Positions 12,916 through 26,800 of a DNA stretch of 64,000 bases are shown piece by piece. The DNA is taken from positions 40,976,501-41,040,500 of the forward strand of contig JANJXV010000016.1 in NCBI GenBank assembly GCA_024803745.1, read 5' to 3'. Source of the DNA: Megascapheus bottae (taxonomy: Eukaryota > Chordata > Mammalia > Rodentia > Geomyidae). Positions within the stretch are counted from its first letter, which is position 1. The number at the start of each line of letters is the position of its first letter. Made by a program: the position numbers and the translations under genes. The notes beneath the pieces were generated by a model, which was not told the DNA's origin, did not search any database, and was given only the letters and a program-made list of their open reading frames with translations.

Positions 12916-15900
12916 TAAAAATAACATATTTGAAATTGCTTGAGGTTTACTATGTCCATAAATTATGTCATCTGCAAACAGAACTTTTACTTCTCCTTTC
13001 TAATGTTTAGACTAGTCATTTATTTTTCTTATCTTATTGCTCTGCATGAGTTATGCAATAAAGTTTGGGTAGAAATGGACTCACTAGGTCTACTTTGGGC
13101 ATTCTTTTTTGAAAAAAAAATATTCTTAAGTAGTTGTACAAAGAGGCTACAATTCGGTAAGTCAGGCTCTGAAGACAATGCATCTAGACCACTGCCCCCC
13201 TTCTTTTCACCTCCCTAATACTCACCCAGCCTTAGCACATCCTTTATTATTATTATTATTATTAAAGTGAATACTTCTGGAATAAGCTTATTCTGAGTTT
13301 GTTTTACTTTTCAATATTCCTTATTGGTTAAGGATCTCTTTAATTTTAGCATCAAACAGAATATTATCAAACACTTGTATGTCTACTGAAATAAGCCGAT
13401 AGGTCATTTTATGACTTTTTAAATTATTGCTCCTTAGGCTTTTTGCCCAGGGGACATCAGATCTCAAGGAGTGCAGCTTGTGACTAGGTAAGCAGGAAGG
13501 CATGGAGGCCATGTATTTTCTCTAACAGAGAGAATTACTGAACGGAGTGAAACAGAACCTCCCGTGTGGCTCCTGCGCATGAGAGCCCATGGACTGCCCA
13601 AGTGTTGAAGGCCTAGGCTTGCGCACTGAGTCCTTCACTTTGTAGTGTCTTGGTAATGAGAGGCGCCCTCGTAGCTGATCCAGGATGTGGGCCATTATAT
13701 TAATTGGAGATTCAGGGATGGGCCATTCAAATTCTGTTAGTCAGCTTCCTCCAGGCAAGAAGCCCAAAGGGAAGTAGCCCAAGACATTCCTCACTCTTGC
13801 ATTCTTGCACATACTGTTTGCTTCTTTTACACCTGTGTAAATTTATAAATTTCATGGGAAGATAGTGTTTTCACTTCCACTACCTCTCATAGGTCATATA
13901 AATATACTTCTTTCATTATCATTCAGGAAGTTTCTACTGTGACTTCTGCTTTAACTCTGGGTTGCTGATGAATGTTTTTCAATTTCCAATTTGTACAAAT
14001 ACAACACGGTATGATTAATTTTTAACTTCTTATATAGGGTGAAATTTTTCAGATAAATAGATCTATTTCAATTCACATGTGAATGAGGAAAAAGCTTATT
14101 TTCTCTGTTTTGTTACAACTTCGGACATACTCACTAGATAAGTCATTCAAGTTTTCAAAATCCACTTTGGACTTTTGCCTGCTTGAGGTACAAGAAATCA
14201 AAAGCAAAAAAGAAAACCAGAAAGCAATTGCAGATTCATTCATTTATTCTAGGAACTTTAGCACTTGCTTCATTTAATATTTTAAACATGTACACACTTA
14301 ACTCATGTACGCATGTTAAATATGTACACATCTTTAAGTCTTTTGGGGAAGTTGAATTTTTAATCACACCACTAGCATTTTTATCTTTCTTTAACTTTTA
14401 ATCTTAAAATGAAATTTATTCTCCATTAATACATTGGTTGAAATTAACATTTATTTTGTTTTGATTACATTTGTTTTATTCATCCTTTTATTAATGCAAA
14501 CGTAAGGCTGGACATCTTGAGTATTGCTATCTTGTGGAACAGCTCTCCATGTGGAATTGAGGTCATGTTGACTTTTATTTGAGTGCTGAATCCAGCCAAA
14601 CCCTCCTTTTCATGAGCCAGTAGTCACATCTCCTTTCCCACGATGACCGCCCCTCCCCCACTCCGAAACTAGTTGTTGGTTGCTTACAACAGAAAGTGAC
14701 ACAATAGACATACTCTTTCCCATTGGACAGAGCCTTGGGGAAAAAAATAATAAAAAATGAAGTTCAGCTTTTTGAAATGTGCCAACTTGCAGATAGGCAG
14801 CTGGACTTGAACTCCTGGTAAATCAACAAAAGAGCCAAGAATCTGCTCAGCTGCAGAATGTGTTCTTATCTGCCCTACATACATCCAGGTGATGTTTGTT
14901 TTATTTGGGCTATGCATTTTTTTTTTAGTTTTTGCTATATTTGCCTGATCATCTGTTTTGCTGGGACTACTCATTATTTATTAATTATTTCTATAGCAGG
15001 TGTAAAGGATGGATTCTTCTTCATAGCCCCTTGGCTCTACCTACAGCGGCAGAATTTTGATCACTATTTTTCTGCCCGCGAACTTTCTGTTCACTGTAAG
15101 CTCTGGCTCTATGAAGGCAGAGGGAAGCTACCTTCCTGTTCTCTGCTGAGATTATTTTTGAAGTTTATCTCTTTTGATATTAATAGAATCACTTCAGCCT
15201 TCTTGCACTTAATTTGTACAACCTATCTTTTCCCTTCAATGCACCTTCATACTGAAAGTGTACTTCTTTTGTAGACAGGAGGAAAAAATGAGAGAGGTAT
15301 GGTGGGAGGGAAATCTCCCTGCGCTTAATTTTCAGTTTACTTCCTGGTTCTAATTTCCTGAGTCTAGCTCTTGGAATTCTACTTGTCCTCCCTCACACAC
15401 ATACAATCCAAGCCGTCCAGCCAGCCAGCCATCCCACATGACCAGCGTCTCCCTCGGGAGCTCTTGACCCCAATGGAGATCTGCAGGAGAGACATGCTTG
15501 CCAACCCTTCAAACTTCAAGTTGGCAGCAACAAGACAGAGATCAGTCTCTCAGACCATCTCTGAGGCTATTTTGGTTTTAGCTTTCCTTTCAAGATGAAG
15601 ACTCCTTGTAATCTCCTAGACCTCTGAGGGCAGGCTGGACAGAAGTAATCTTTCCTGCCTCTCAGACCTCAGGGCTAAGAATCAATAAGAGACCTGTGGT
15701 TGACCCGTCAGTGTTTTCCTTCTCCATCCAGTCCTCTTAACAGCAAGGCTGTTAGTTGGCCTAAGGTCCCAGGGCTGCCTACTAATTAGGAAAACTTCCA
15801 AGCAAAGATGGTGGACTGGTGTCAAGGTAGCTGAGAAGCAGAATGGCAGGAATAACCAGTCAGGCCATGAACCTGCTCATGAACCCATTTGCATCAGGGA

Positions 15901-16559
15901 CAGCCTAACTTTTTTCCATTGCTACCCACATCAGGAGTCCAAAACAGAAAGCCTAGAGGCCTCTGAGGGTGCCACCTTAGAGTTCCATTTTGCTCACGTG
16001 CAATTGGCCAACATGTTGGTGAGTGCCAAACCAAAATAGAAATGGCAAGAACACAAGCATGGAGAAAGAGTAATGATTTGCAATGGGCAAGGAGAAGATG
16101 GGGTTAATTCAAACAATTAAATAAGAGCAAGCCAGGGATTTTGTTGGAGAAATTGATATACATTCCTACAGGAGGAAACATGGAAGGTAGGCCCATTTCT
16201 AATCATGCTTCTGAGGAGTTTATTCCTGAGTATAAGGGCATAAGAAGAGAAGAAAGAAGGATTGTGGGCACATATTTGGGCATGCTTAGCCTAACGTTGT
16301 AGAGCACAGATTGACTGACAGATTAAAATGGTGAACAAAGTCCATTTCTGGCATGTGCAACTTGAGTCATAGAGACGTCAAAACCAGAATGCCCTAGACA
16401 GGCTCAGTTTTCACCATGAAGACTGAACTGGAAACAAGAAAGGTGTGTTAATAAAGGAGTGTGCCCCCACCGTTACTTATGTCTCTCAGTGGCTAAGAAA
16501 ACTTAGGAGAAATCTGAAAGGCTTTGAAGTAGTTTCCCCCTCCTTCTCTCCCTCTCTCC
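12916..16559. other. Intergenic, AT-rich, no gene recognised
   Basis: Contains a short (ATT)n tract at 13244-13264. Nothing else I can support. Confidence 0.45.
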
Positions 16560-16650
16560 ATTTTCTTTTGAGCTTGATCTCAGGGCCTGGTGCTCTTGCT
16601 TAGCTTTTCTACTCATAGTCAACACTAGTGAGCCATATCTCCAGTCCAAT
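16560..16650 (-). repeat. ID-like SINE fragment
   Basis: The reverse-complement ID pattern GATCTCAGGGCCTGGTGCTC, then GAGCCATATCTCCAGTCC. Confidence 0.45.
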
Positions 16651-17662
16651 GCTTTGTTGGTTAATTGAAGAGTCTCCTAAGATGTTTTGTCCAAACTAGC
16701 TTCACACCACAATCCCCAGATCTCAATACACCACCATTTGTTTCCCAATCAGTCTGTGCCTCAGTTTCTCCTAAGGGTCAACACCTCCTAGAGGTGAATT
16801 TTTGGAGAGGGACCGGTAGTCCTGGGAGTTCAGCATCTTGGTCAGCAACAGACCTTCAGCCACGTCAAACCTTTAAATACACACTGGAAGTGCTGTGCAC
16901 AGCGGGGCTTCCCGTCGTGGTAAGACTTTATCTATTTAGAAAGTCTTCATTTGAGTCCAGATTCAAACTTATCCACAGGAGATGCGGCATCGCCATTCTT
17001 CCAGATGAAGCTGTGTGTTGCCAGCTGCTGCTAAGAAATAAACTAGAAAAAAGAATCAAAGTGATGCAATTAGAAATGCCATTTCCCACATGGAGGCAGG
17101 CTAGAAGAGAAGGAGCTGTGCCATCCATTTTCATTAAGTTGAACGACTGCATTTCCTTTTGGACTTTACTATAGCTCCCTCTTCTCTTTTAGTACAAAGA
17201 GGACAGCTTCACACTGGATTTATTTGAATTCTGGTTCTGTGGGAGTCCAGCTGCCAAATCTGAGCACTGAGATGGGGGAACTCAAAGGAAGCTGACTTGT
17301 GCTTTCCACAGCCCTGGTAGGTGGTACTAACTAGCCTCTGTTTTTCTAGAAGTAGAATGTGACTTTTACAACTTTCAGAATTTGTGGCTCTATTTTCAAA
17401 AAGTAGATACTGACATTTTATCCCAAGTAAAATTGTCAGTAATATAATGGGCTCTGAAAGCCTCCACTGGTTCATGCTTTTTATTGAGTGTTGACTAACT
17501 ACATTTTCAGATCATTGCTAAAATACTGATTTTTATCTTTTCCTCTACTAAATTAAAACACTATTATAGAAATTGTCTTTAAGAAGCACTCTTTTGCTTT
17601 CATTTTTAAAGAACACAATACAAATATATTCTATGCCTAAAATAGTGTAAAACAAAACACTT
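16651..17662. other. Intergenic, holds a 169-codon open frame
   Basis: The longest open frame in the window (16665-17174, +) lies here. The translation shows no domain I recognise, no compositional bias typical of a protein, and no retrocopy tail. Most likely chance. Confidence 0.4.
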
Positions 17663-17890
17663 CAGCCAGATATGGGTAGCTCGTGTGGATAAATCCTCCC
17701 ACTTAGGGGACTGGGAACTAAGGATCATAGGTTCAAAGCTAGCCTGGAGAGAAACACATTTTATCTCATTAAGCAGAGAAAAAAGCCTGAATTGAAGGTG
17801 TGGTTCAAATGGTAAGAGCCAGCCTTGAGTGGGAAATTAAACAAAACCTCCATAACTCAACCCTTTGGTTTTGAATCCTGACAAATAAGA
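17663..17890 (+). repeat. Composite SINE (B1-like + Geo), old copy
   Basis: GGATCATAGGTTCAAAGC, GGTTCAAATGGTAAGAGCC and AGCCTTGAG follow the element order with heavy decay. Confidence 0.65.
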
Positions 17891-20103
17891 ATTTTGAGCT
17901 TAACTTAAATCATAAGCTTGTATAACTTTTACTAATAAAGCTTTTTTCATAATCATTCGAATAAATAGGCACTGAGTATCTGCTGTATGTAATGAAGAAG
18001 TTCCAAATCTGAATCAATTGTCTTTATGAAAGAATGGAACCGTCACTCTACATGCAGGTCAGAAGAACCTGGGGCAAAGAGGTGAAGGGACACCAAAGCC
18101 GGGACACAAAGCAAACCAAAAATACTGAGACAGTCTTGGAAAACTCCGAAGAGAAAAGAATCTCAGCTGGGATATCTGACAGCTTCATGGGGGAGGTGAC
18201 ATTTCACTTTGGCCTTTTAAAACAGGCAGAGCCAGAAACACGGAGGTAGATGGAAGAAGTCTACCAGAAGGAAGCTGAAGTTAATCAGAGGTCAGAAGGA
18301 AAAAAGGGCATAATTAAGCATGCCAGAGAGAAGGCCCTGGGGGGAAAGGTGCATGGAGAATAACCTCTGAGCATGCACACACATCCTCCATTTTTGTTCT
18401 AATTATAGGGAACAAGGCAAGGAGTAACCACAAAAACAAAAAATTGGAAGAAATCTCAAAAACTCAGTCACATCACTTCTCATGACTGATGGCGTAGAAA
18501 GGAGGTGCTGAGATTAAACCTCTCTCTACTCTCCCGCTGAGACATACGGGTACAGGTCACCATACAACACCCTCCAGCACATGGCTTTCTCCAGCTTTTG
18601 CCCGGTGAGTTTCCAGCTTACCAAGCTATGGCTGCATGTGTTTCTAGATGATTCCAACACAGAGTCTTGTAAGTACAGAACTTGGTAAACTATTAGTGAT
18701 GTGTGAAAAATTAAAAAAAAACTTTCTAGAAGAACTAAGTTGAAGGCTTTTGCAAATAATTGGTAGCAGTGAATCACAAATTATTTGATGTGAGGTAGAG
18801 TGTTAATTGCAAGAGAAAGTAAAAAGCTGTAGATACCTGGAAAAATTCCTAGTTGTTGTTTTTTTTTTAAGGTAATACAAATCTGGAAGCAGTTCATTTG
18901 GAATGCTTAAAATAGGTATCAGTGTTTGCTTCTCTTCCAGAAACTGAACCTGTGAATTATCCAAATTCATTAGCTGTGATTTATGACCAAAAAATCCCCC
19001 CAGAATTCACAGAAAGACAAAACTATAGTCACAAAGGCCTCCTTAACCAAAAGATTCGAGAAGGAACACCACACGTTTTCATTTCTGGAATAAAATGGGG
19101 TGCATATTGTTACGTCTCTCAAATGCAAGAACACTGGAAATGCGTCTGAACCAATTGTTCTGTCTTCACAGCCTCTTTTCTCCATGGCAACAAAGGGCAC
19201 TGCAACAACTGATGCTTCCATCAGGAAGATCCACCTCTCCCAAGGTACGGGAGAAACGCTGACTCCACCCTGAAGGGCCATCTTGCTTTGTTAATTCTCA
19301 TACTAATATTTCAAGCTCTGGATTGCAAACAGAGCTAATCATGAGGTAAATGCAGATTGGACGCATTAAGGAAGCATCTTTCTGCCTCAAGGAGCATCTC
19401 GTTTTTCTCTTAAGTGCATGTAGATCATTACTCATGGGGCTGTGTTTGCCCAGCCGTATACCTCGACCCCTTGTCTGCTTCCAGAGGACCCCAGGAAGGG
19501 TCCATTCCCAGCCTCCCTCTGCAGCCGCAACCAACCATATGCTGTGTGTTTTGAACTGGCCTTATTGGAAGGCTGGAAAATGAATAGCGGGAGGAGCCCT
19601 TTCCTATTCTTTCTCTCCTTCCTGGTGCTCAAGAAGAATTTACAGTCCAGAATGTGTAGAGAGGAATGTCCAGAAAGCAGAGCCACTGCACTGTCCCCAC
19701 CACAGGACATGTGACTATGTACTAATCACCTGGGAGGTTCCAGGTGTGGAGCAAGGACCACAACAGTAACAGAAGGGTGGGGGGCAGAAGCGGGGGGAGA
19801 AGTCTCTTCATAATAATTAAGTCCTCGTTATTTTAGACTCTCACATCTTTTCCTAACAGAGAAGGTAATTCTGAACTAGACATTAGACCCATACACAAAT
19901 ACTTCACAACCCAATTATCCGACCAATAAAAGAAAACAATCACAAGTAGTAGATTGCCCTCATTGAACACTGAAGAGAAGAGGTGAAGGGGAAATAAGAG
20001 CTTGTGAGTGGGTCAGTCAGATGAAACCCCCTACAGAGGTGTGAACTGCTTTAGTGAAACCCCCTGCACAACTGACACGCACTCAAAGAACATGATATTT
20101 TTG
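17891..20103. other. Intergenic, no gene recognised
   Basis: An L1 3' UTR-like end is possible near 19980-20080 (GTGAACTGC, GAAACCCCCTGCACAAC). Nothing else supported. Confidence 0.4.
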
Positions 20104-20298
20104 AGGGCTTGGAGTGTAGCCTAGTGGTAGAGTGCTTGCCTAGAATGTATGAAGCCCCGGGTTCCATTCCTGGGTACACAGAAAAAGCCAGAAGTAGAGC
20201 TATGGCTCAGATGGCAGAGCACTAGTCTTGAGCAAAGAGTGTCCAAAGACAGTGCCCAGGCCCTGAGTTCAAGCCCCAGGACTGACAAAAAAAAAAAG
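20104..20298 (+). repeat. IDL-Geo-type SINE, full length
   Basis: The tRNA-like head has GCCTAGTGGTAGAGTGCTTG (A box) and GGGTTCCATTCC (B box). The right module GTGCCCAGGCCCTGAGTTC and a poly(A) of 11 follow. Confidence 0.93.
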
Positions 20299-21739
20299 GA
20301 CATTGAGTAAGAATGTAAAATAGGTCCCTAGTGAAGAGTGGGTACAGGGAGGAGGGGCAGGCAGATGAAGTCATGTATACTTTGCATACACATGGAACAA
20401 TGACATTTGTTATTGGTTTGGGAAAATAAGCAGATATGGACATCTCAAAATGGACCTTCCTTGCAATTCATGCTGGTAACGATGGGAAAAAATAGTAAAC
20501 TTCCATAGTAAGTCAAAGAAAACAATGCATTAGTGAAGGCCTTAAATCAGAATTTCAGAGCTTATCCAGCTCTGCTGCAGGAATGTCCAATGCCAGTGCC
20601 ACATGATTCCAAGTGGGACCCAGAAACAGTACAGGTACAGCCACCAGCAGAGACAGCGCAGGAAGATGCCATTGAAAAAGAAATGCATGGAAAAGTTTTA
20701 TTTTAAGAGAAATGTACTGAATGTTCCCAGAAGGATGCTTTGTGAAGCACTGTTCAAAAAAGTTTTGGGTTTTGTTTTGGGTTTTGTATTTTCTTTCAGA
20801 AACAGATTGTCTTCAGTTGCAGAAGGAGCAGACCCAACGATAATTGTGGCTGGGAACATATAAAACACAGAGTCATGCCGAGCTCCTTGTGTGCACGGCT
20901 GCCAAATCTCAGAATTCCTGGGTTCCGGCAGTCTTTTGTACACCGCAGCCTCGGGCTCAGCTCACCATTACTCAGTCCCACATGATTCATCACTTGAGTG
21001 GTATGAGGAATTTCTTTAGGAAGAGCAAACTTAGTTTTCTCTTCACAGAAACTTCAGCATTTTTCTTATCACGAATTCTCTTTCTCTGGGGATCACAGAA
21101 CAAGAACCACAGGTAGAAAGAAGGAAACAGCTTCTCTTAGATGGATGCACTCTTTATGCTAAGGTTTTCTTTTGGCTAGCGAGGTAGTAATTTTTGGAAC
21201 TTTCCATCTTTATAAGTGAAATAGAGAAAGTAATATTTCACCAACTGACGTTCGGACAAATAACACATATCAAGTCATCCTGCTGTGTTTTGGGGCCCAG
21301 TGAATGACTTCCTGAGTGGTGGTAGGACTCAGCCAGGAGACTGTGGACGTGGATCTTTCCAGCCGATTGCAGTCCCGTAGAAAGGGAAACCTGAGTTGTG
21401 TGAGCAGAATGCTTCCCAGCACATCCCTTCCCTGAAAGGAGAAAAGTCTGGAAGGATTAAAAAAAAAAAGTCATTTTATTAGAGAGGAATTTGAGGGGAT
21501 TTGTAACCACTAATAACAGCTAAAGGACAGAGTCAGTTGTCCCAATTACTATGCTAAGCATTCAGGCTTCTCAGAAACATCATAGAGGAGGTACTCTTAC
21601 CTTCAGCAAGAGCCTTGAGCCTGCCTCAGGGGTCCACAAGGTGCAGGGACCCCTCCACTGCCCAGCTAGCTTGTTCCCAGCTCCACAAGATTCAGGAAAT
21701 GTCTGCTTTTAACTATTTTCTCAGGCTCTCTCTCTCTTC
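20299..21739. other. Intergenic, no feature seen
   Basis: No gene recognised on either strand. Confidence 0.45.
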
Positions 21740-21952
21740 TGTGAGTTATGGCGCTTGAACACAGGAGCTAGGCACTGGCCCTAAGATGCTCAAGGCTAGT
21801 GTTCAACCACTTTGAACCACAGCTTCACTTCCAGTGTTCCGGTAGTTAATTGAAGATAAAGAGTCGCACAGATTTTCCTTCCTGGGCTACCTTAGATCTC
21901 AGCCTCCTGAGTAGCTAGGATTTTAGGCATGAGTCACTATGCTGGGCTTGGA
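21740..21952 (-). repeat. Composite SINE (B1-like + Geo)
   Basis: On the + strand the reverse complement of the right module comes first (CTCAAGGCTAGTGTTCAACC), then CCTCCTGAGTAGCTAGGATT from the B1-like head. Confidence 0.85.
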
Positions 21953-23539
21953 CTCTCTCTGGTACTAAAACAAACAAACAAAAAAAACCAGTTGCTAGAT
22001 ATAGGGAAGGGAGCTATGCTAATTATTGCTCTTGCTTCCATTCTGCCAAATCTGGGTAGTATCACAGTTTAAGATTAGAGAATCAAAAAAACCCTCAGAA
22101 CTGTGAATGACTGGAAAGTCACTGTAGGTGGATGAGCTTATTTCACATCACAAAAAAGGAAAATGGGTGGCTACCTCCTCCCCCAAATCTGCGCCAGGTC
22201 TCAAATTCAGGTCAGTGTTACTGTGGACAGCTTCACAAGGCACAGCTGATATGAGCTTCTGTAACACAGAGATCACACCCATCCTTCTCTTCACCATGTC
22301 AGGAACTAGAAAAAATGGAGGCTGCAAAGTAGTTCCCTGCCTGGTTCCAGAATCCCTGTCTGAACTGGAGCTGCCATGCAAGAGATTGATTCAAGTCTCC
22401 ATTTCATCACTAGACTGTTCATGGTTCTAAGTCATTCCTTTCTTCTGGGCAATTTGCTATAAAACTGGGGACTAGTCTGACATTCTTAAGTTATAGTAAG
22501 CATCTCCTGGGAATCCACCCACATTCTTCTGGACACAAGACTAACACCTGGGAAGTCAGCACTCTACAGCTAGCAGCAGCCAGCCTCTTCAGAGTGGGGG
22601 CACAGGGATAAGGCAGCCATGGAATACTCCAGCATTCTGCTGAGCATCTTCCCTGCTGGCTGAACAGGCACAATGTGGATGCAAATGGGAAGGACTGCTG
22701 TCAAGCACTGACTGTATATCTAGCCATGGATGTTCCTGGACACAACACATGGAAGTGGATGTCTTCCTGATGCTTCCCCCTTTTCCTGTCCCAGTTCTGC
22801 AGTCCTCCCGGGCTGTACCTGTCAACACCCCTGGGTGGTCTAATGAATGGGTTACAAATCCCATTAGTTTATGGTCCTACCATGAACTCTCAAGAGATAA
22901 TCAAATACAGCACACTCTGACGTGTGAAGCCATCAATCAGTGAACCGCAACAAAAAGGATCATTTCCCTAAGGAAAGCAAATTTTTACAGGAAAATGGTG
23001 ATTAGCCACAAAATCCAAACACAATGATGGCTATTTTAATAGAGGAATGAAGACAGTAAAGCTTGGTGGTTGAGAAAAATCAGGCTCATGAGCCTGAATC
23101 TACTCCAACCATTAACCAGCATAGGCAACGGGCCAAATTACCATGCCAAGTTCCATTTATTCACTTTGAACACAGGATACTAATATTTTAGAACAAGACA
23201 GATTAAATGATAAAAGTCCTGACAATGACTGAGATTGGAAGTCACAATGAAATTCATGTCATTTACTTATCAATGAGCACTTACAAGGAAATGCCACAGA
23301 ATCAAGTCAGAATATTACAGGTGTGAGCTGCAACTTTCCTACCGAAGTTGTTGTTTGGTGTGCCTTAACTGTCCCAAGTCCTGAGGGGATTCATTATGTT
23401 CAAACATCATTTTGCTCAGAATAATCCCCTCAATTGCTTTCTCTCCCCCCTTCCCACACACAAAATACTGTTTATTAGTTGCTAAAATCGATATAGCATG
23501 AGACTAAGAAAAATTTGCAAGCAGTAATGATGTGATTTT
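21953..23539. other. RTTN downstream flank
   Basis: A CAAA-rich stretch at 21969-21987. Otherwise no gene or repeat I can support. In other mammals CD226 lies downstream of RTTN, but none of its exons is recognisable in 1-23500. Confidence 0.45.
23471..23476 (-). promoter_or_regulatory. Polyadenylation signal AATAAA (second)
   Basis: A second canonical hexamer about 85 bases further downstream, which could give an alternative longer 3' end. Confidence 0.4.
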
Positions 23540-23801
23540 CAGTTTCTAGAAATGTTTTATTAAATATTAAATAGGATTTTAACAGAGTAAATTGCACAGA
23601 ATGCTGCTGCTTTCCCCATCAGCTTGTCAGCCGTGGCCCAGGACGGGCCCAGTGGGCATCGTCCACCTGGAGTCAGCAGCCGTATTTCTCCCAGAAGAGG
23701 GCGGCAACCAATCTGCAGAGTAGGAGCCTTATGCAGGTAGCAGGCGGCAGGCGCGCACAGAGTGGTCTGAGGTCCAGTTCTCCTCTTGGTAGCCTCATGG
23801 C
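23540..23801 (-). other. RTTN: RTTN 3' UTR (approximate)
   Basis: About 260 bp between the stop codon and the first AATAAA signal plus a typical cleavage distance. It is richer in G, C and CpG than the flanks. The exact cleavage site cannot be read from sequence alone. Confidence 0.6.
23556..23561 (-). promoter_or_regulatory. Polyadenylation signal AATAAA (first)
   Basis: TTTATT on the + strand, about 240 bases after the RTTN stop codon. It is the first canonical hexamer downstream, hence the likely main poly(A) signal. Confidence 0.6.
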
Positions 23802-23887
23802 TTAGGAAGAGCTCAGCAGCTGCACCAGGTTTTCAAGACATTTCAAATAGTAGGCATTTAGTGGATTTTCTTCTGAGTCTGAAAAAG
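23802..23887 (-). CDS. RTTN: RTTN last coding exon and stop
   Basis: The coding part is 86 bp. The acceptor TTTTCTGTCTCAG is strong. The translation reads [20 protein letters not shown], then LVQLLSSS and TAA. Recalled rotatin ends in QLLNSS, so the end is conserved and full length, with an S for the N. Confidence 0.96.
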
Positions 23888-26800
23888 CTGAGACAGAAAA
23901 CTAGGAGTGAGCAACGTCACATAATTAAACAGTATGACTTCAGTGTGGAATCTCTTACACAAATGAGTAAGGCTTGTATATAAACTTCTGCTTAAGTCAA
24001 TGTATTAAAAGTGATAAAAAATTTTCCTATTTTAAAGATCAAGAAGTCATGATTTACATTTATTTCTTTACTAACAGTTTTTCTAAAAATTTTTTAGAGA
24101 CACATTCATAATGGGCATCATTATGTTCAAACAAATGCAATTACTTCATGCACCACCATCCTAAAGCAAAAACTTTGGAACTTAATAATTCATAGTCACA
24201 ACTAGAGACAAACTGAAACTGCTCCACCTCTAAAAATCAATAGTCAGACAGACTATTAAGCCAGATTAGCAACTAGTAGATCTATGGCAGTTCAGGAAAG
24301 ACACAGTTCAACTGTCATGTAATAAGGAATGTTCAATTTTCAGTGATCAGTGCCCACTGAAAACTGGTGTCACTTAAAACTGAGTAATGTGGACAGAAAT
24401 CCTCTCGGATCATGCAGACAGTGGGGAATGTGCTTATAGGGGCACATGCTCTTAGGAGACTACGAGACTATTCCCTGGTGTTACATCCTTAAGCAGAAGC
24501 TCAAGGTCAATTCTAATTGGGCCCGGCTCTTATCTCACTATGAACACACTCTTAGCATGTTGGAAGTCACTGGAAATTTAGTCAAAAAACAGTAACCTGG
24601 AGAAAGAACAGATACATTTTAAGAAATTATTATGTCTCAAATGTTTTATTTTAAAATGAGGTACCAGAACATTTTATTATCTAAAAAATGTTACAAAGAA
24701 ATGAGTGAACCAAATATTGGCGAATTTTATTGAACTGATAAAGAAAGAAGATTCCTAAAGCTCAATTAACAGTATAAAAAGGAAAAAAATACCTGTCATT
24801 TTAACCTGCCTAAATATTTCAATAAGCAGAGGATGTGTTTTTAAGTAGTTCCTATGTTCAATTCTAATTCCTTACATAAGAAAACTTACTTCTTTTCGCT
24901 AAGGAGTATGCTTCATCCACTCTTCTTTTTATAGATGGATTTTTCAAGGTTGTTTTTGCCTACAAGACAATAAAGGATAATCCAGGAGAGTTAGTCTCCA
25001 GTTCTGCCCAGTTCTAACTAGTTCCGTCCAGCGCTAACAGCAGCACTGAACGGCCACTAGAAAATATCCCCTGGTAAGGAGAGCTTTTCATTCTAGAAGG
25101 TACTACTGTGCCCGTCCCTTGGTACTTTCTCAGGTCTCCTGCCACCCTTCTCAAAAGTAATACAATTCTTTTACCACTGCCCAGGCTCTTCACCTTCTCT
25201 TATTCCTTGTCCCAATTTGCCATTCTAAACTAGTAAGCCTTAGTGAACTTGGTATTCTTCAAATACTAGATTTCAGATAAAATATTCCAAATATTACAAT
25301 TTGGCCAATAAATATTTACTGAGTGATGACCAAGTACCAAATCCTATGGGACACTGGGTGAGTGGTGACAATGTGTCCCAGCCAGTGGGATGACCAGCAC
25401 ACAAACATGACGCCATCCCAGGAAGCTGTCTGTCCTAACACTGTCATCTGCTTGCTTGCTTGTTTATGTGCTTGCATGCTTGCTCGCATGCTTGCTCACA
25501 GCTATATCCTGACTGGGATTTCTCTTCAGAGAAATGTTGCCAATAAAAGAGAAGACCAAGGCCAGAGAAGAGACTGAACAGGAGTGGCCGCTGAGCTGCA
25601 TTCTCCCTGGGCAGGCCCGAGCTGCCTCTCACATGAACTGAGCTCATTTCAACTCAGTGATCACGCAGAGGAGAGGAAGACCATGTAACTGGACAGAACT
25701 CTGCTAGTCAGCCTATGTTAAGATGCACATTCCCTTAACACATTTCTAGGAAAAATAAAATTTGTACAAAATGGCAAATTAAACTGACAAGGAAACTCAA
25801 AACAGACAATACAGGTACTCTGCTGAACTGTGACATTCTGATGGAATGACAAAATGAAAAGGATTTCAGTTACTAGAGAAGGAATTAGGTGATTGATCAA
25901 TGAGAACACAGGTCTCTGAGGCCAGGTTTAATCTGTCCTGCCCTGGTATAGCAATGACTTTTTTTTTTTGGTTGGCTGTGGGGCTTATACTCTGGACCTG
26001 GGCGCTGTCCCTGACCTCTTCAATTCTGGGCTTGGGTGCTGTGCCTGAGCGCTTCAGCTCAAGGCTAGCATTCTACCACTTAAGCCACAGTGCCATTTCT
26101 GGTAGTTAATTGGAGATAAGAGTCTCATAGACTTTCATGCCCAGGCTGGCTATGAACCATGATCGTGAGATCTCAGGCTCCTGAGTAGCTTGGATTACAG
26201 GTGGGAGGGGGGCTGCATACTTTAAGGGTATGGAAGAATTCATTGTGGTAATCCCATAGGAACCATGTTTTAAAAAACTGACCTTCTGGTAATTGTAAGT
26301 CAGAGCCCAAAGTGCAGCTGCTCCAATCCTCTGAACATTTTGATTATCACTCTCTAGACAGGCCGCAAGCATAGTAATGACTTTTTCTAAAAATAAACAC
26401 ATTTAACAAAAATTCAGTTCCAGACATTACATTGCTTTTTTCTATGGACTAGTCAGACATCTGCTTTCCCCATTAAAACATATATGAAGTTGGAATCAAC
26501 AAACTGGCAAAAACAATCTTTTATGACTGTGTTGTGCAGAAGGACCACTCATTTTCACGACAGATGAAGAACAACCAGAGATCAAGACTACCTACATTTC
26601 TGGACTAAGTTCAGAAGGCACATTTAAGTGACGATCAACAATACCACAGAAGGAAGTACTTAATAGCTTATAATTCATTTATTTTGTTCAGTGCTTGGTA
26701 CAACTCACTGGTAACATTACTGAACCTAGGATTTTCTATATTGCTAGGTTTCTGATTAATTCAATGTCTTTCATAGCTATTGGACTTTTGGACTTCCTGT

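Larger units (their letters stand above)
24960..26282 (-). other. RTTN: RTTN intron
   Basis: Contains a minus-strand composite SINE that ends about 75 bases from the donor of the upstream exon, and a TGCT(T/C)GC-rich patch at 25449-25497. Confidence 0.8.

Noticed and set aside
18922..19149. 75-codon plus-strand frame preceded by a pyrimidine tract and AG
   Set aside because: The acceptor-like start is suggestive, but the translation is unrecognised and no donor or neighbouring exon was found.
25449..25497. Short repeated units considered as a CRISPR-like or tandem gene array
   Set aside because: Units are 4-8 bp and imperfect with no spacers. The genome is mammalian.
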